Below are positions 56,717 through 64,000 of a stretch of DNA of 64,000 bases, one piece after another. A model generated the notes under the pieces. That model saw only the letters and a program-made list of their open reading frames with translations. It was not told the DNA's origin and ran no database searches. The DNA lies in the NCBI RefSeq assembly GCF_014191505.1, contig NZ_JACHWS010000002.1:496001-560000 (forward strand), in the 5' to 3' direction. Both the position numbers and the translations under genes were made by a program. The DNA is from Hoyosella altamirensis. Lineage in GTDB: Bacteria; Actinomycetota; Actinomycetes; Mycobacteriales; Mycobacteriaceae. Numbering within the stretch: the stretch's first letter is position 1; each line of letters begins with the position of its first letter.

Positions 56717-58209
56717 ACAGTGCTTTCCTCGCTTTCGTAATCATCGTCCCCCTGCTGGCGGCGGCACTGCTGACCGTTATGCACACACCATTGCTGGCGC
56801 GCCGGACCATCCTCCTCGGGACCAATGCGTTCGCACTCGGCTTCGGAATCTGGCTCGCTGTCGAAACATACGGCGGGAACGTGCTCGGGCACAGCATCGC
56901 GCTGTGGCCGAGCGGCATCGCGATCCCCCTGGTCGCGGACATGTTCAGCGCACTGATGCTGATCGTGACCGCACTTCTCGGTCTCGTATGCTCCGCCTTC
57001 GGTATTGCGACCGGAGATGATGAACGCGCCTACTTCGCGCCCCTGGTTCTCGTGCTCTCCGGCGGTGTCTACGGCGCGCTACTCACTGGCGACCTCTTCA
57101 ACCTCTTCGTCTTCATTGAAGTCATGCTCCTGCCGTCCTACGGCCTGATCGCCATGCTCGGCGGGCTCCGGCGCCTGTCGGCGGGACGCCTGTACGTGAC
57201 GATGAACCTGATGACGTCGACGATCTTCCTCGTCGGGGTCGGGCTGGTGTATGGCGTTGCCGGGACAGTGAACATCGCCGAATTAGCGGGCGCGGGGAGT
57301 GAGGATCCGCTGATTGGCGCCGCGGTGGCCGTGGTCCTCATCGCCCTTGGCGTCAAAGCGGCGGTGGTGCCTGTGCACGGCTGGCTCGCGCGGACCTACC
57401 CCTACACGTCCCCGGCGGTCACGGCGCTCTTCTCCGGCCTTCACACCAAAGTCGCGATTTACGCCATCTACCGCATCTATGCGGTGATCTACGACGGCGA
57501 CAGCCGTTACCTGTGGATCGGCATTGTAATCATGTCAGCGACCATGCTCATCGGTGTGCTCGGCGCCGTCGGTGAAAACACCACTCGGTCAATCCTCGCC
57601 TTCCACATGATCAGCCAGATCGGATACATCCTGCTCGGTGTCGCCTTGTTCGGCCCCATCGGGCTGACTGCGGGCATCTTCTACCTGCTGCACCACATGG
57701 TGGTCAAAGCATCGCTGTTCTTATCCACCGGCGCAGTCGAAGTCACCTACAAAACGAACGATCTCGGCAAGGTGCAGGGAATCGCGCGTACTGAACCGCT
57801 CATCGCGGCAGCCTTTTTGGGTGCGGCGTTCTCACTGGCTGGCCTCCCTCCCTTCTCGGGGTTCGTCGCGAAACTCCTCCTCGTGCGGGCAGCAATCGAT
57901 GAAACCCAGATCGCTGCAGCGGTGATCGCCGTAGTCGTCAGCCTGCTGACATTGACGTCGATGCTGAAGATCTGGAAGGGCGTCTTCTGGGGCCGGGCAC
58001 CCGAGGACGGCGTCAGCCTGGTGAGTGCACGCAAACCCGGACGACTGCTTACCCACATCAAACCCTCCGTGGCGATGCCAGCGGTGGTGCTCGCGGTCGT
58101 CACCCTGGCAGTGGGCATCGGCGCGCAGGGCCTTCTCGTTCTCTCTGAACAGGCCGCAGCTGGACTGCTTGACGTGAGCGGCTACGTAGAGGCGGTGATC
58201 GGACAATGA
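56713..58209 (+). CDS. Mrp Na+/H+ antiporter subunit D
   Basis: A 498-residue NuoM/N-like subunit with about 14 helices. Key pieces are LFNLFVFIEVMLLPSYGLIAMLGG (conserved Glu) and GVKAAVVPVHGWLARTYPYTSPAVTALFSGLHTKVAIYAIYR (conserved Lys). Also present are HHMVVKASLFLSTGAVE and SLAGLPPFSGFVAKL. It forms a second proton-path half of the complex. Overlaps of 4 bp at both ends. Confidence 0.95.
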   Translation: MNSAFLAFVIIVPLLAAALLTVMHTPLLARRTILLGTNAFALGFGIWLAVETYGGNVLGHSIALWPSGIAIPLVADMFSALMLIVTALLGLVCSAFGIATGDDERAYFAPLVLVLSGGVYGALLTGDLFNLFVFIEVMLLPSYGLIAMLGGLRRLSAGRLYVTMNLMTSTIFLVGVGLVYGVAGTVNIAELAGAGSEDPLIGAAVAVVLIALGVKAAVVPVHGWLARTYPYTSPAVTALFSGLHTKVAIYAIYRIYAVIYDGDSRYLWIGIVIMSATMLIGVLGAVGENTTRSILAFHMISQIGYILLGVALFGPIGLTAGIFYLLHHMVVKASLFLSTGAVEVTYKTNDLGKVQGIARTEPLIAAAFLGAAFSLAGLPPFSGFVAKLLLVRAAIDETQIAAAVIAVVVSLLTLTSMLKIWKGVFWGRAPEDGVSLVSARKPGRLLTHIKPSVAMPAVVLAVVTLAVGIGAQGLLVLSEQAAAGLLDVSGYVEAVIGQ

Positions 58210-58613
58210 GTACTACTCTGACCTGGCCGTTCCGGGCATTGAGTTTCGTTCTGTACTACATCTGGGAGCTGACGAAATCGAATATCGCCGTGGGGTGGGA
58301 CATCGTCACTCCCGGTACGCGGATGTCCGCAGGAATCGTACGGCTCCCCCTGCGCTGCAGCACTGATCTGGAAATCACGATGCTCGCAAATCTGATTTCG
58401 CTCACTCCCGGAACGCTGACACTGTCGGTTCAGAACAATCCAGCAGTCCTCTATGTGCACGGGATGTATGCAGCGGACAAGGATGCGTTCAAGGCTGAAC
58501 TGTACGAAGCTGAACGGCGTCTCCTGCGCGCGATGCGCCGAGACGGAGAAATGGGCTCCACCCCTTCCATAGCCGGAACGAAAAAGGCCAACTCGGCAGG
58601 AGGCGCGTCATGA
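58206..58613 (+). CDS. Mrp Na+/H+ antiporter subunit E
   Basis: A 135-residue membrane protein matching MnhE: an N-terminal WPFRALSFVLYYIWELTKSNIAV helix and the core TPGTRMSAGIVRLPLRCSTDLEITMLANLISLTPGTLTLSV, typical of the family, followed by LYVHGMYA. The C-terminal part is charged. It is shorter at the N terminus than the Bacillus protein, having mostly one membrane segment. Position between D and F supports it. Confidence 0.9.
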   Translation: MSTTLTWPFRALSFVLYYIWELTKSNIAVGWDIVTPGTRMSAGIVRLPLRCSTDLEITMLANLISLTPGTLTLSVQNNPAVLYVHGMYAADKDAFKAELYEAERRLLRAMRRDGEMGSTPSIAGTKKANSAGGAS

Positions 58614-58870
58614 CCCTGGTCATCGATGTGGCTCTCGTGATTGTCGCGCTGACACTCATTCCCGCGTCCTACCGCGTCCTCACCGGTCCGCGAGACGCAG
58701 ACCGTGGTGTCGCAGCCGACCTCGTGTTTTTCGCTTTTATCGGCGTAGTAGCGCTATTCGGACTGCGGATGAACACGGACATCGTTCTCGACATCATTCT
58801 CGTCGCCACAGTTGTGGGATTCCTGGCAACTCTCAGCATTGCTCGTCTCGTCACTAGGGGGCAGCGATGA
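58610..58870 (+). CDS. Mrp Na+/H+ antiporter subunit F
   Basis: An 86-residue protein with three helices (VIDVALVIVALTLIPASYRV, VAADLVFFAFIGVVALFGL and IVLDIILVATVVGFLATLSIARLV). The segment RVLTGPRDADRGVAADL matches the MnhF signature of a Gly-Pro followed by Asp-Arg. Overlaps the next gene by 4 bp. Confidence 0.93.
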   Translation: MTLVIDVALVIVALTLIPASYRVLTGPRDADRGVAADLVFFAFIGVVALFGLRMNTDIVLDIILVATVVGFLATLSIARLVTRGQR

Positions 58871-59223
58871 GTTCAATTCTCGAAATCGTCGGCACCATCT
58901 TCATCGTCCTGGGAACTCTGGCGTTCGTCTCAGCCGCGATCGGCGTACTCAAACTGCCTGACCTCTACTCGCGAATAAGCGCGATCACCACCGCATCCGG
59001 CCTGGGGATCGCGCTTATCGTGCTCGGCGTGCTGCTCCACGAGCCTTCAGGGCTGAACATCGTGAAGGCGTCGCTCGCTATTGTGATCAACCTTGCGACA
59101 GCCGCTGTCGGTGGACATGCTTTGGGGCGCGCCGGGTATCTCACGGGCGCCCCACTGGCCCCGCAGACCCTCTACAACGACCTTTCCGTCTATGACCCGC
59201 CTGGGGAGTCCCCGCAAAAGTGA
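58867..59223 (+). CDS. Mrp Na+/H+ antiporter subunit G
   Basis: A 118-residue protein of three helices. The segment FIVLGTLAFVSAAIGVLKLPDLYSRISAITTASGLGIALIVLG is the classic MnhG signature (LPD-Y-R-A-K type). A charged tail follows. It completes the A-G set, so a functional Na+/H+ antiporter is likely. The operon sits between leuA and murT, where mycobacteria have no Mrp genes. Confidence 0.93.
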   Translation: MSSILEIVGTIFIVLGTLAFVSAAIGVLKLPDLYSRISAITTASGLGIALIVLGVLLHEPSGLNIVKASLAIVINLATAAVGGHALGRAGYLTGAPLAPQTLYNDLSVYDPPGESPQK

Positions 59224-59300
59224 CAATCATCGCAGTGCTGCCGGGACAAATTCGGGCGTTCAGCGCGCACGAGACCGCCCAGTCGAACTAGCCTCTTCCC

Positions 59301-60587
59301 ATGGCCAAGGGGAAAACACCCGGAGACCCCGGAGAAATCGCCCGCGCACCGATCACTGCGCGCGGCAAGCTCGCCCTGCGGGCGGCGCGATCGGCGTCCT
59401 GGGCGTCACGCAAATCAGGGCGGGGCGCGGGAAACATGATCGGCGGTCTGATTGCGCTCAAAATCGACAAGTCGATCATGACGCAGCTCGCGAGTTACCG
59501 CCGGACAGTGCTGATATCAGGAACCAACGGCAAATCGACAACCACGCGAATGACGTCCGCCGCGCTGTCCGAGCTTGGTGAGGTCGCCACGAACACCGAT
59601 GGCGCGAACATGGATGCGGGCATTGTCGCCGCGTTCAATAAGAACCTCCACGCCCCACTCGCGGCCATTGAGGTCGATGAACTTCATCTCCCCCACGTCT
59701 CGGACTTCACCAGCCCGAAAGCGATCATCCTATTGAATCTCTCTCGGGACCAGCTCGATCGCGTTGGCGAAATCAACATGATCGAGCGTCGGCTCCGTGC
59801 CGGACTGGAACGTCACCCCGAGGCAGTTGTCGTTGCGAACTGTGACGACGTTCTGGTCACGTCAGCCGCGTACGATTGCCCGAACGTCGTGTGGGTCGCT
59901 GCTGGCAACAGCTGGGTGGGGGACTCGGTAAGTTGCCCCCGCACAGGTGAACCGATCGCGCGCGATGGCACCGACTGGCGCAGCACTGGCAGCGACTTCC
60001 GCCGCCCGGCCCCGCACTGGTGGGTTGACGACGACCATCTCTACGGGCCAGACGGTGTCAAGGTACCGATGACCTTGTCCCTGCCCGGCCGCGCGAACCG
60101 CGGCAACGCGGCGCAGGCCGTAGCAGCTGCAGTCGCAATGGGGGTAGCACCTGACGCCGCCGTCGCGGCAGTGTCCGGTGTGCGTGAAGTCGCAGGCAGA
60201 TACAGCACCGTTCAAGTTGGCTCCCACAACGTGCGCATGCTGCTGGCGAAGAACCCCGCGGGCTGGCAGGAAGCTCTGTCGATGATCGATCACAGCGTTG
60301 ATGGACTCGTGATCGCGGTTAACGGGCAGGTACCCGACGGCGAGGACCTGTCGTGGCTCTGGGACGTGCGGTTCGAGCATTTCGAGGGCATTCAGGTCGT
60401 CGCGGCCGGGGAGCGCGGAACGGACCTGGGAGTTCGCCTCACCTACGCGGGTGTCGGCCACACGCTGATCAAGGACCCGCTCGCAGCCATCCGGTCGTGC
60501 CCGCCTGGCCGGGTTGAAGTACTCGCGAACTACACGGCATTCCTGGGGCTGAACAGGGCTATCGAACGGGAGGTTGCACGTGGCTGA
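59301..60587 (+). CDS. murT: Lipid II isoglutaminyl synthase subunit MurT
   Basis: The Mur-ligase-type partner of GatD that amidates D-Glu of lipid II to D-isoglutamine. The 428 residues include P-loop SGTNGKSTTTRM (residues 73-84), IEVDELHLPHV and LLNLSRDQLDRVGEI. The C-terminal DUF1727 domain has SMIDHSVDGLVIAVNGQVPDGEDLSWLWDVRFE. The zinc-ribbon insert common in the family is degraded: SCPRTG (Cys212, Thr215) then WRSTGSDF, where CxxC pairs are expected. The ATG at 59301 is preceded by a short spacer after the Mrp genes. Overlaps gatD by 8 bp. Confidence 0.93.
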   Translation: MAKGKTPGDPGEIARAPITARGKLALRAARSASWASRKSGRGAGNMIGGLIALKIDKSIMTQLASYRRTVLISGTNGKSTTTRMTSAALSELGEVATNTDGANMDAGIVAAFNKNLHAPLAAIEVDELHLPHVSDFTSPKAIILLNLSRDQLDRVGEINMIERRLRAGLERHPEAVVVANCDDVLVTSAAYDCPNVVWVAAGNSWVGDSVSCPRTGEPIARDGTDWRSTGSDFRRPAPHWWVDDDHLYGPDGVKVPMTLSLPGRANRGNAAQAVAAAVAMGVAPDAAVAAVSGVREVAGRYSTVQVGSHNVRMLLAKNPAGWQEALSMIDHSVDGLVIAVNGQVPDGEDLSWLWDVRFEHFEGIQVVAAGERGTDLGVRLTYAGVGHTLIKDPLAAIRSCPPGRVEVLANYTAFLGLNRAIEREVARG

Positions 60588-61296
60588 GTCGACGGTGCGG
60601 ATCGGTCTTGTGCTGCCCGATGTGATGGGCACCTACGGCGACGGCGGCAATGCGCTCATTCTGCGTCAGCGGATGCGAATGCGTGGGATCGACGCGGAAA
60701 TCGTCGAAATCACTCTCGACGATGAGGTCCCCGAGTCGCTCGATATGTATACACTCGGCGGCGCCGAAGACTACGCGCAGCGGCTGGCGACGCGCCACCT
60801 GAACCGTTATCCCGGCTTGCAACGTGCCGCCGAGCGCGGTGCGCCGGTGCTCGCGATCTGTGCCGCGATCCAAGTTCTGGGCCACTGGTACGAGACCTCC
60901 TCAGGTGAGCGCGTCGACGGTGTCTCGATGCTGGACGCCACGACATCACCGCAGGATGTGCGCGCTATCGGAGAGGTGATCAGTACACCCGTTGCGGACG
61001 GCTTGACCGCGCCCCTGACGGGATTCGAGAATCACCGCGGAGGCACCACACTCGGCCCTCAAGCAACTCCGCTGGGGCGGGTAACGTACGGCGTTGGTAA
61101 CGGTGTGGGTGACGGATTCGAAGGCGCAGTTCAAGGTTCCGTTATCGGCACCTACATGCACGGTCCGGCGCTCGCTCGCAACCCGGAACTCGCGGATCTG
61201 ATCATCCAGCGCGCGCTTGGTGTCGAGGACCTCACACCGCTGCCACTTGACGAGGTCGCGCAGTTGCGGAAGGAACGGCTCGCCGTAGCGAAGTAG
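60580..61296 (+). CDS. gatD: Lipid II isoglutaminyl synthase glutaminase subunit GatD
   Basis: A class I glutamine amidotransferase of 238 residues that supplies ammonia to MurT. The nucleophile is Cys94 in VLAICAAIQVLGHWYE, the same number as the S. aureus enzyme. The catalytic His is His194 in TYMHGPALARNPELAD. The GTG at 60580 has GGGAGG 6 bp ahead, and the start lies inside the murT end, so the two subunits are made together. Confidence 0.94.
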   Translation: MAESTVRIGLVLPDVMGTYGDGGNALILRQRMRMRGIDAEIVEITLDDEVPESLDMYTLGGAEDYAQRLATRHLNRYPGLQRAAERGAPVLAICAAIQVLGHWYETSSGERVDGVSMLDATTSPQDVRAIGEVISTPVADGLTAPLTGFENHRGGTTLGPQATPLGRVTYGVGNGVGDGFEGAVQGSVIGTYMHGPALARNPELADLIIQRALGVEDLTPLPLDEVAQLRKERLAVAK

Positions 61297-61317
61297 TCAA
61301 GCCCGAAGGGACTCAAT

Positions 61318-61360
61318 CGGTTTGTAGTTGATACCCGAATACGTCGTGAACTACATACCG
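61318..61360. terminator. Hairpin after gatD
   Basis: cggtttgtagtt (61318-61329) pairs with aactacataccg (61349-61360) with one mismatch and a 19-nt loop, followed by tttaag. It lies between convergent gatD and the next gene. Confidence 0.65.
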
Positions 61361-61361
61361 T

Positions 61362-61967
61362 TTAAGCGAGGGAGCTAGGTGATTCGCATGCGATGACGTC
61401 GCATCGCGCCCGTGTTCCGTCGATGGGAAACCATCCGCGCTCAAACGCCTGCCAGTCCTGCAGCGGCGCACGACACACCTCACCATCCCTTGCTACAGCA
61501 GCTTCGAGCCGTGCGGACGCGTCACCCCACTCGACCCAGACCGCGACTGATAGCCGTCCTGCGACGGACCTGCGTGCGCTCGATACACCCTCGATGAGAA
61601 GCACGTCAGGCGGTGGCACATCGACGAACGGCCCAGGGACTGGGAGTCCGCCAGCCCATCGGATCGCCTGATAGCGCCCATCCGCGCCGAGGCCGATTGG
61701 TTTCAGGACCCCGTCCTCAAGCTCCCCCCACCATGCCGCAGGGCGATCCCACGTGGCGAAGTCGTCACAAGGGATGACTGCAACCGATACGCCTCTGCGG
61801 TTCAGTTCGTTCGAGAGTGCTTGCGAGAACACTGTTTTTCCGGAGCCTGAGGGACCGTCGATCGCCCCGAGACGGACGGCACCCAGCTTGGGAGGCCGCC
61901 GCGTCACCACATCGGCCGCCCGAGTCAAAGCGGCGTCATCGATGCCGCGGTCCGCGCGCGGTCTCAC
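61362..61967 (-). CDS. P-loop NTPase of the uridine kinase-like family
   Basis: A 201-residue kinase-like protein. The Walker A motif is [17 protein letters not shown], with a base-binding region [17 protein letters not shown] and the later segment LLIEGVSS. It resembles nucleoside/pantothenate-kinase-fold proteins but has no firm substrate. The GTG at 61967 overlaps the recR stop by 4 bp, so it is cotranscribed with recR. It corresponds to the small gene between gatD and recR in mycobacteria. Confidence 0.78.
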   Translation of the reverse strand: MRPRADRGIDDAALTRAADVVTRRPPKLGAVRLGAIDGPSGSGKTVFSQALSNELNRRGVSVAVIPCDDFATWDRPAAWWGELEDGVLKPIGLGADGRYQAIRWAGGLPVPGPFVDVPPPDVLLIEGVSSARRSVAGRLSVAVWVEWGDASARLEAAVARDGEVCRAPLQDWQAFERGWFPIDGTRARCDVIACESPSSLA

Positions 61968-62584
61968 AATGCGCGGCGCCCGGAAAGCGCCCGGCCAAGC
62001 GTCAGTTCGTCCGCGAACTCCAGGTCACCACCCATGGGCAGACCCGACGCAAGGCGCGTCACGGATAAACCCGGGAAGCCCCGCAACATTCGCACCAGGT
62101 ACGTTGCCGTTGCTTCGCCCTCGGTGTTTGGATCTGTCGCGATGATGACCTCGGTGACCTCGACGGAGTCGTCACCTGCAGGTACTTGCCCGCCGATGCG
62201 CGCCAGTAGCTCGCGGATCCGCAATTGGTCCGGGCCCACCCCGGAAAGCGGATCGAGCGCACCACCGAGTACGTGGTACACGCCCTTGAACTCGCGAGTC
62301 CGCTCGACCGCCTGGACGTCCTTCGGCTCCTCCACGACACAAATCATGGTGCGGTCTCGGCGAGAATCTGAGCAGATCCGGCACTTCTCGTGCTCCGCGA
62401 CCGTGCCGCACACAACACAGAACTGCACTCCGTCGCGGATGCGCTGGAGTGCGTCCTGCAATCGCACGATCTGGGCGCGATCTGCTGTGAGCAAATGAAA
62501 AGCGATGCGCTGGGCGCCCTTCGGTCCGATCCCGGGCAGCTTGCCGAGTTCGTCGATGAGGTCCTGAACTGGTCCTTCGTACAC
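61964..62584 (-). CDS. recR: Recombination protein RecR
   Basis: A RecFOR-pathway protein of 206 residues. The helix-hairpin-helix is [21 protein letters not shown], the zinc finger is [19 protein letters not shown], and the Toprim domain has [18 protein letters not shown] and [21 protein letters not shown]. It starts at GTG 62584 and lies directly downstream of ybaB, as in most bacteria. Confidence 0.96.
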   Translation of the reverse strand: MYEGPVQDLIDELGKLPGIGPKGAQRIAFHLLTADRAQIVRLQDALQRIRDGVQFCVVCGTVAEHEKCRICSDSRRDRTMICVVEEPKDVQAVERTREFKGVYHVLGGALDPLSGVGPDQLRIRELLARIGGQVPAGDDSVEVTEVIIATDPNTEGEATATYLVRMLRGFPGLSVTRLASGLPMGGDLEFADELTLGRALSGRRAL

Positions 62585-62596
62585 GCGTCCTCTGCC

Positions 62597-62938
62597 TCAG
62601 AAAGGCAGCCCGGGAATCCCGGAGCCTCCACCCATCCCGGACGCAAACGGTCCGAGTGCGTCTGCCGCGAGGCTCTGCGCGTTCTGGCTGGCGTCCTTGA
62701 TCGCTCCGACCACAAGATCCTGGAGCGTCTCGACATCGTCAGGATCGACGACCTTGGGGTCGATCGTGATGTCGATGATCTCGCCAGTCCCCGTAATTTT
62801 CGCGGTCACCAGGCCGCCACCGGCCTGGCCCTCAACCTCGGTCGACGCGATCTTCTCCTGGGCCTCCATGAGTTGCTGTTGCATCGCCTGGGCCTGCTGG
62901 ATGATCGCCTGCATGTCAGGCGCACCATCTGGTTGCAT
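62597..62938 (-). CDS. YbaB/EbfC family nucleoid-associated protein
   Basis: A 113-residue DNA-binding protein. The N-terminal helix [27 protein letters not shown] is followed by the beta core [30 protein letters not shown] and [22 protein letters not shown]. The ATG at 62938 has AAAGGA upstream; the longer frame adds only a few residues. The recR neighbour is the standard context. Gly-rich C-terminal tail. Confidence 0.93.
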   Translation of the reverse strand: MQPDGAPDMQAIIQQAQAMQQQLMEAQEKIASTEVEGQAGGGLVTAKITGTGEIIDITIDPKVVDPDDVETLQDLVVGAIKDASQNAQSLAADALGPFASGMGGGSGIPGLPF

Positions 62939-63024
62939 AAGAGGTCCTTTCACGTTGAGGACTGCCAAAAACCGGCAGTCGTGCTACCAGGGTAGTGGCC
63001 TGATAGCACGGCCGGGCACACGAC

Positions 63025-63465
63025 TTACTGCTTTTCCACGTCGGCTTTCAGGTTGGCGAGCACCGCAGCCTGAATCTTCTTCAGTCCAAGCGGCGCGAAT
63101 GTCTTCTCGAAGAACCCGCCAATACCTCCAGCGCCCTTCCACTCCGTCGTTGTGGTGACTTCACTTCCGCTGGTCGAGGGAGCAACACTCCATGTCGTCA
63201 CGAGCGAAGAATTGACGTCACGCTCGATAATTGTCGTGCCGTCGATGCTCACCGCAGCCTTGATATCGCGCGAACGCTTGGATGTAGCCTGCAATATCCA
63301 CTGTGCGATCGTGCCTTCACCGTGGCCGCCCTCGAGGACGCGGTAGTCGCGATAGTGTTCCGACAGAATTCTCGGGCGCACTGTTTCGTAGTCGGCGAGG
63401 GCACTGAAAACTGTGTCGACCGGCGCCGCGATCGTGATTGAACTTGACGCGCTGACCTGTGCCAT
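63025..63465 (-). CDS. SRPBCC-fold (polyketide cyclase/dehydrase-like) protein
   Basis: A 146-residue START/Bet v1-fold protein equivalent to Rv3718c. The N-terminal SSSITIAAPVDTVFSALADYETVRPRIL and the C-terminal helix FFEKTFAPLGLKKIQAAVLANL frame a hydrophobic pocket. Ligand unknown. It is 86 bp from ybaB and divergent from the partial oxidase. Confidence 0.82.
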   Translation of the reverse strand: MAQVSASSSITIAAPVDTVFSALADYETVRPRILSEHYRDYRVLEGGHGEGTIAQWILQATSKRSRDIKAAVSIDGTTIIERDVNSSLVTTWSVAPSTSGSEVTTTTEWKGAGGIGGFFEKTFAPLGLKKIQAAVLANLKADVEKQ

Positions 63466-63639
63466 TGAGCTTGTGTCCTTTCGGAGTACACCAATTCGCT
63501 TCTAGAGCCGTGTCCATAGTGCCCTATCTCGCGGAAAGTTCACCCGCGGGCAACATCTCAGTCTCCCCCTCCGCGTCAAGATCGGGCTATCGTCGATAGT
63601 GTGCGGAGCCTTCGACTGCCTACCGGATCGACGCCCCTT

Positions 63640-64000
63640 ATGACGCCTGAAGATAGTGCGGCGGCGCATGCTGCTGCGGTGGATCGCCTCATCCACAGCT
63701 ATCGAGCGATTCCTGATGACGCTCCGGTGCGGCTGGCAAAGAAGACGTCAAACCTGTTCCGCCACAGGGAAAAGACTTCCGCGCCTGGGCTCGATGTCTC
63801 CGGCCTGGCTCGCGTGATTGGGATCGACACCGAAGCTCGCACTGCCGACGTCGGTGGCATGTGCACATATGAGGACCTTGTCGCGGCAACGCTCAAATAC
63901 AATCTTGTCCCCTTGGTCGTTCCGCAACTCAAAACGATCACTCTCGGCGGCGCAGTGACTGGCCTGGGAATCGAGTCCACGTCGTTCCGCAATGGCCTCC
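63640..64000 (+). CDS. FAD-linked oxidase, 5' part
   Basis: The coding frame runs to the window end, so only about 120 residues are seen. They contain DLVAATLKYNLVPLVVPQLKTITLGGAVTGLGIESTSFRNGL, the PCMH-type FAD-binding core with Gly-Gly-Ala motif. It matches the position of Rv3719 (24-dehydrocholesterol-reductase-like). The ATG at 63640 is used; a GTG at 63601 is in frame and could be the start of a leaderless message. Substrate unknown. Confidence 0.75.
   Translation, partial: MTPEDSAAAHAAAVDRLIHSYRAIPDDAPVRLAKKTSNLFRHREKTSAPGLDVSGLARVIGIDTEARTADVGGMCTYEDLVAATLKYNLVPLVVPQLKTITLGGAVTGLGIESTSFRNGL

Overview
The window looks like a chromosomal segment of a mycolic-acid-type actinobacterium (order Mycobacteriales). 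This is inferred from high GC, frequent GTG starts, many 4-bp stop/start overlaps, and a gene order that follows the Mycobacterium tuberculosis block from topA to recR (about Rv3646c to Rv3719, from memory). Genes absent from the expected places (a cspA-like gene, the dpp operon, dnaQ, an Rv3717-like amidase) and several insertions argue against Mycobacterium itself; a Hoyosella/Rhodococcus-like genus is my best guess. I saw no insertion sequence, prophage, integrase or CRISPR array.

Layout. 1-2.1 kb: general PTS genes ptsH and ptsI after the tail of a probable sugar EII gene. 2.2-9.3 kb: topA, a lipoprotein, a secreted SGNH hydrolase and an MrfA-like helicase. 9.3-14 kb: a seven-gene minus-strand Tad/Flp-type secretion locus. 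14-16.3 kb: a HAD phosphatase between two structured RNAs, a 6C RNA on the minus strand and an Ms1 (6S-like, RNA-polymerase-binding) RNA on the plus strand. 16.4-20.7 kb: acs with two upstream Crp sites, then an unrecognised protein divergent from an HxlR-SCP2 regulator. 20.7-27.5 kb: a holin-like membrane protein, an EphE-like hydrolase, the marP-nudix-thioredoxin-nth string, crp and an EspR-like regulator.

27.7-36.5 kb: a metallo-beta-lactamase-fold gene, an oxidoreductase, and a tightly coupled acyl-CoA dehydrogenase / SDR / APH-type kinase / histidine phosphatase cluster that may degrade 4-hydroxyacyl-CoAs. These are followed by ridA, a DUF4177 gene, the paired ArsA/Get3-like ATPases and whiB4. 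37-40.7 kb: ponA2, a metallophosphoesterase and tRNA-Pro(CGG). 40.9-47 kb is an insertion relative to the mycobacterial order: Trk/Ktr potassium uptake, furA-katA-dps oxidative-stress genes, and a small exported Gly-rich protein. 47-53 kb: asd and lysC, a saccharopine-dehydrogenase-like reductase, and leuA behind a leaderless leucine attenuator. 53.4-59.2 kb: a complete Mrp (Mnh) Na+/H+ antiporter operon with fused subunits A and B. 59.3-64 kb: murT-gatD, a P-loop kinase, recR, ybaB, an SRPBCC protein, and the start of an FAD-linked oxidase cut by the window edge.

How the genes connect. Cell-envelope work (PonA2, MurT/GatD, MarP), ion and pH homeostasis (Trk, Mrp, MarP) and redox control (WhiB4, FurA/KatA, Dps) recur across the window. 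The Crp regulator encoded here has a consensus-matching site in front of acs, with weaker candidates before crp, whiB4/ponA2 and the Mrp operon.
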